Source: Candidatus Methanoplasma sp. (lineage in GTDB: Archaea; Thermoplasmatota; Thermoplasmata; Methanomassiliicoccales; Methanomethylophilaceae). Taken from it: a stretch of 15,124 nt of DNA. Positions 12,437 to 15,124 of the stretch are shown here, piece by piece. Both the position numbers and the translations under genes were made by a program. The DNA is taken from contig JAITCQ010000052.1 of NCBI GenBank assembly GCA_031283015.1, forward strand, positions 1-15,124, written 5' to 3'. Every line of letters starts with the position of its first letter. Within the stretch, counting starts at the first letter, position 1. The notes beneath the pieces were generated by a model. The model did no database searches. It had not been told where the DNA came from and saw only the letters and a program-made list of their open reading frames with translations.

Positions 12437-13579
12437 ATGAGGCCGTTCATATCGGTGATAATAAAACCGACCCTTGAATGCAACATCAGCTGCAAGCATT
12501 GTTACCATACGCCCGCCGAGAGAACTTCCGAGAGGGTGAGCATCGACACTTTGGACCGATTGTTCCGTTTGTTATCAGAGGAGTACGAGTCGGTATGGTT
12601 CATCTGGCACGGAGGGGAGCCCATGCTCATGCCGTTCAAGTTCTATAAAGATGCGATCAACCTCCAAGAACGATATTTCGGGCGGAACCCGCACAGGGCG
12701 GGCAACACGGTGCAGACGAACGGGACCGTGCTTGACAGGAAGTTCGTCAATTTCTGCAAAGAGAAGATGATAAACATCGGGATATCCTTCGAAGGGGCTT
12801 ACAACGACGTCCTCAGGGAGAGGACAGATACGGTGAAGGAGAGGATTGAATACCTGAGCGGTAAGGAGAGGGTCTTCTCGGTGAGTTCCACCATATCCGC
12901 GGAAACGGCCTCCAAACAAAAGGAGATATACGAAGGGTTCAGGTCCGGCAAGACCGCCGTCTCCTTCGCGCCGGTCATACCCGCGGGATGCGCGGCGTGC
13001 GGGGAGACCGTGCCGGACGCCGAAGAATACATCAGATCAAGCATCGAATGCTTTGACGACTGGCTTTTCGACAAGAACGCTGAAGTACCTCTGATCCCCC
13101 ATTACCTGTATGTTCTGAATGCCCTCGGGGATCCGGCCGAGGCAGACTGTGCGCACGCATCCTGCCTGACGAAATGGATATGCGTCTATCCGAACGGGGA
13201 CCTCTATCCCTGCGGCAAAGGCTGCCCTGCAGAATTCAGGCTCGGCAATCTTTCCCGCTTTGAAAGAATATCCGACGCATTCGGTACGGAAGGGTTCGGA
13301 AGGATGTTGGCGGGCACCATCGAGAGAAGGAACAAATGCATCATGGAGTGCGGTCTTTTCAAATATTGTAACGGGGGGTGCGGCATCGACGCATACTATG
13401 AGTCGGGGATAGAGAAGAACGGAGGGGACTCGTGCAGGATATTCAAAGAAGTGTTCGGACACGTCCTTTCATCGGTGGAAGGGATACTCGAGACCCGCCC
13501 GGACCTTTCCGTTTACAATAAATTCGTGAGGGACGCCGTGCTTGGAAAGCTGATAAACCCTAAGATAACGGGTCAGTGA
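12437..13579 (+). CDS. Radical SAM/SPASM peptide maturase
   Basis: A 380-residue radical SAM enzyme. C15-x3-C19-x2-C22 binds the SAM-cleaving [4Fe-4S] cluster, and HGGEP (58-62) is the SAM-binding GGE motif. The C-terminal SPASM domain has the full seven-Cys pattern: C243-x10-G-x4-C259, then C301-x3-C305-x5-C311-x3-C315, and C333. The first gap is CX3C where the common form is CX2C. Such domains hold two auxiliary clusters and are typical of enzymes that modify ribosomally made peptides, and of sulfatase-maturing relatives. C185-x2-C188 is an additional pair between the domains. No sulfatase gene is nearby, while a Cys-rich small gene ends 18 nt upstream, so peptide modification is the best reading. 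No ribosome binding site is evident, suggesting coupled translation. Its stop overlaps the convergent ridA by 7 bases. The type of bond formed cannot be read from the sequence. Confidence 0.92.
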   Translation: MRPFISVIIKPTLECNISCKHCYHTPAERTSERVSIDTLDRLFRLLSEEYESVWFIWHGGEPMLMPFKFYKDAINLQERYFGRNPHRAGNTVQTNGTVLDRKFVNFCKEKMINIGISFEGAYNDVLRERTDTVKERIEYLSGKERVFSVSSTISAETASKQKEIYEGFRSGKTAVSFAPVIPAGCAACGETVPDAEEYIRSSIECFDDWLFDKNAEVPLIPHYLYVLNALGDPAEADCAHASCLTKWICVYPNGDLYPCGKGCPAEFRLGNLSRFERISDAFGTEGFGRMLAGTIERRNKCIMECGLFKYCNGGCGIDAYYESGIEKNGGDSCRIFKEVFGHVLSSVEGILETRPDLSVYNKFVRDAVLGKLINPKITGQ

Positions 13580-13953
13580 CCGCCGGTCTCGCCGACGGCG
13601 TCGACCATTATCCTCACTCCTTTTGGAAGGGAACTCACCTCCACGCACGTCCTTGCGGGATAGGGGGCGTAGAATGTTTTCGCATAGATGGAATTCATCA
13701 GGGCGAAATCTTTCATATCCGTAAGGTAAACGGTCACCTTCAGAACATGTCCCTTCCCGACCCCGGCGGCGGAAAGCACCGAGATCGTGTTATTCAGCGC
13801 GATCCGTATCTGGTCCTCCGTTCCCTCCGGCACCGTTCCGTCCGTCGGATCTATCGGGATCTGCCCGGAAACGAAGACGATATCCCCGGAGATAACGGCC
13901 TGGGAGTAAGGTCCGGAAGGCAGCGGAGCGTCCTTTGTCTCCGCAGGTATCAT
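13573..13953 (-). CDS. ridA: RidA/YjgF family reactive-intermediate deaminase
   Basis: A 126-residue protein of the RidA family, which hydrolyses reactive enamine/imine intermediates released by PLP enzymes. Conserved features are GPYSQAV (14-20), FVSGQIP (27-33), the key Arg101 in ARTCVEV, and LPKG (109-112). Aligned to E. coli RidA, the glutamate at position 120 falls on Met116 here, an unusual loss. An extended frame is open to 14022, but family members begin at the MIPAETK-type segment. The ATG at 13951-13953 overlaps the metA stop as ATGA, so translation is coupled to metA. With metA it forms a methionine-linked operon, consistent with PLP chemistry in sulfur amino-acid metabolism. Confidence 0.9.
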   Translation of the reverse strand: MIPAETKDAPLPSGPYSQAVISGDIVFVSGQIPIDPTDGTVPEGTEDQIRIALNNTISVLSAAGVGKGHVLKVTVYLTDMKDFALMNSIYAKTFYAPYPARTCVEVSSLPKGVRIMVDAVGETGGH

Positions 13954-14882
13954 TTGGGTGTCTCCGTGCCGATCTCGTTTATGTCGTAAGGCGTTTGCTG
14001 ATAGACGTAATAGTTCAGCCAATTAGTGAACAGCAGGGTCGCGTGCGCCCTCCAGCTGACGACAGGATCGTTCTGCGGATCGTCCTGGCGGAAGTAGTTG
14101 TCGGGGATATGAGGGTCAAGACCCTTTTCCTGATCCCGGTAGTATTCATATGCCAGCGTCCCCGAGTCGTATTCGAAGTGGCCGGTCACGAACACCTGTC
14201 CGGCCTTTTCCGACGTGACGATGCCCAGCCCGGCCGTTTTAGATTCGGCTGCCACATGGAGGCGCGGGTTGCGGCTTATGTCAGAAGCGCGGACCTCGGT
14301 GTGCCTGGAGTGAGGCATGTTGAACACGTCGTCGAATCCTCTGAGGAGAGGCTCGTCCTTGATGTTCATGGTATGGCCGAATATTCCGGACATCTTCTTG
14401 TCCAAGGGGTACTTCGGTATGTCGTAATGATAGTACAGGCCGGCCTGGGCGCCCCAGCAGATGTGGAGCGTGGACGTTACGTTCTTCACGGACCACTCCA
14501 TGATCTCGCAAAGCTCGTCCCAATAGTCCACGTCCTCGAAGCTGATGTTCTCCACGGGAGCGCCGGTTATTATCATCCCGTCGAACTTTCTCTCCTTTAT
14601 CTCGTCGAATGTATAATAGAATTTATCCAGATATTCCTGCGACGTGTTCTTCGATTCATGGGTGGCCATCTGCAGCAGGGAGATGTCCGTCTGCAGCGGG
14701 CTGTTCCCCAGGAGCCTGAGGACCTGTATCTCCGTCTCTATCTTGGTGGGCATGAGGTTCAGGACCAGGATCTTCATCGGACGTATGTCCTGCGATGTCG
14801 CGCGGCCCTCCCTCATAACGAATATATTCTCGGATTCGAGGGCGTCACCCGCAGGCAGGTCATCTGGTATGTTAATGGGCAT
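13950..14882 (-). CDS. metA: Homoserine O-acetyltransferase (MetA family)
   Basis: A 310-residue MetA-family enzyme, full length. It acylates homoserine at the start of methionine synthesis. The nucleophile Cys142 (HICWGAQA), His235 and Glu237 (TGHFEYD) fall at the same residue numbers as in characterised bacterial MetA. Residue 111 in TGAPVENISF is Glu. Published work on this family links Glu111 to acetyl-CoA and Gly111 to succinyl-CoA, so O-acetylhomoserine is the expected product despite the family's succinyltransferase name. The ATG at 14880-14882 has AGGAAG upstream and a TATA-like box at 14923-14934. The stop overlaps the ridA start (ATGA). The whole family signature is bacterial-like, which suggests ancient transfer into this archaeal lineage. 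Confidence 0.96.
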   Translation of the reverse strand: MPINIPDDLPAGDALESENIFVMREGRATSQDIRPMKILVLNLMPTKIETEIQVLRLLGNSPLQTDISLLQMATHESKNTSQEYLDKFYYTFDEIKERKFDGMIITGAPVENISFEDVDYWDELCEIMEWSVKNVTSTLHICWGAQAGLYYHYDIPKYPLDKKMSGIFGHTMNIKDEPLLRGFDDVFNMPHSRHTEVRASDISRNPRLHVAAESKTAGLGIVTSEKAGQVFVTGHFEYDSGTLAYEYYRDQEKGLDPHIPDNYFRQDDPQNDPVVSWRAHATLLFTNWLNYYVYQQTPYDINEIGTETPK

Positions 14883-14922
14883 CGAAGAACACTTCCTGTG
14901 CCGTGCACAATATGCGTCAATG

Positions 14923-14934
14923 CTTATTTATCTA
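14923..14934 (-). promoter_or_regulatory. TATA-like box of the metA-ridA operon
   Basis: On the minus strand AGATAAATAAGC is centred about 46 nt before the metA ATG. It predicts a start near 14902 and a 20-nt leader that carries GGAAGTG as a ribosome binding site. Confidence 0.5.
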
Positions 14935-15016
14935 TCCATTCAGCAAAAACAGCGCCGGGGGAAGCGGAGATATATCGGGATGTCACCGATGCGGCGTACA
15001 CGTTTGGTCAAGCGGC

Positions 15017-15029
15017 AAAATAATAATAT
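15017..15029 (+). promoter_or_regulatory. TATA-like box before the right-edge gene
   Basis: AAAATAATAATAT is centred 27 nt before the ATG at 15050, the distance expected for a leaderless gene. Confidence 0.4.
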
Positions 15030-15049
15030 CCTGACAATATTGCAGTCGT

Positions 15050-15124
15050 ATGGACGCCGGAAGATCGTGGTTCGCCTTAAGCATTTTCATTTCGACGGTC
15101 TCCGTTGCGTTCGGCATCTGGGGG
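15050..15124 (+). CDS. N-terminal fragment of a membrane protein, possibly an MFS transporter
   Basis: Twenty-five codons, cut by the window edge: MDAGRSWFALSIFISTVSVA and then FGIWG. A short polar start with Arg-Ser-Trp is followed by a hydrophobic helix ending in FGIWG, which resembles the first helix of major facilitator transporters. A TATA-like box lies 27 nt upstream of the ATG and no ribosome binding site is seen, which supports a real leaderless start. The fragment is too short for a firm family call. Confidence 0.4.
   Translation, partial: MDAGRSWFALSIFISTVSVAFGIWG

Noticed and set aside
12437..13579. Radical SAM protein as an anaerobic sulfatase-maturing enzyme
   Set aside because: There is no sulfatase gene nearby, while a Cys-rich small gene lies directly upstream in the same transcript, which favours peptide modification.
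13954..14022. Extended ridA start inside metA
   Set aside because: The added residues do not resemble RidA, and the ATG overlapping the metA stop gives the normal family start and length.
13935..15023. Long plus-strand open frame (362 codons) opposite metA
   Set aside because: It is a shadow of metA and ridA on the other strand, both of which have complete catalytic motifs; it lacks any recognisable domain.

Overview
The window looks like a piece of a methanogen-type archaeal chromosome. It carries an archaeal pelota gene, AT-rich TATA-like boxes about 25 nt before many starts, several near-leaderless genes, GGTG-type ribosome binding sites and a predicted surface protein with beta-helix and Ig-like modules. 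Bacterial-looking metabolic genes (metA, a nicotinamidase-like hydrolase, a DUF5685-like gene) and strong AGG/AGA arginine use are mixed in. Together this fits the Thermoplasmata-related Methanomassiliicoccales (Methanomethylophilaceae). That placement is an inference from gene content, and no rRNA or methanogenesis gene is present to confirm it.

Layout. At 1-95 lies the 5' end of carA (minus strand), divergent from pelota (230-1264, plus). A 1035-residue secreted surface protein follows (1456-4563): signal peptide, right-handed beta-helix, Ig-like and InlB-type repeats, then a C-terminal membrane anchor. Next are a stand-alone NifV-type homocitrate synthase (4776-5957), a CPA2/Kef-type cation:proton antiporter with an unusual membrane C-terminus (5958-7709, minus) and an ABC-F ATPase (7764-9566, minus). 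A tight plus-strand operon holds a nicotinamidase-like cysteine hydrolase, a GNAT acetyltransferase and a small protein with two Cys4 modules (9686-11021). A DUF5685-like gene lies on the minus strand (11013-11927).

The most interesting part is 12059-13579. A TATA box and an inverted repeat precede a 98-residue Cys-rich peptide. Immediately after it comes a radical SAM/SPASM enzyme with a complete CX3CX2C motif and a seven-Cys SPASM domain. This is the classic layout of a RiPP precursor with its maturase, and I read it as an archaeal radical-SAM-modified peptide system. The precursor does not match a family I can name. Its C-terminal half has ten cysteines, five of them in a CCxCCC cluster inside a hydrophobic segment, and it ends in an aromatic tail. 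The divergent DUF5685-like gene is a possible but unproven partner.

The right end has a minus-strand metA-ridA operon joined by an ATGA overlap. MetA carries Glu111, which marks the acetyl-CoA-using type. The first 25 codons of a probable membrane protein follow at the edge. Genes are packed closely: all three tail-to-tail pairs abut or overlap (5957/5958, 11013-11021, 13573-13579). No tRNA, rRNA, CRISPR array, insertion sequence or integrase was seen, and no gene-free stretch exceeds about 210 bases.
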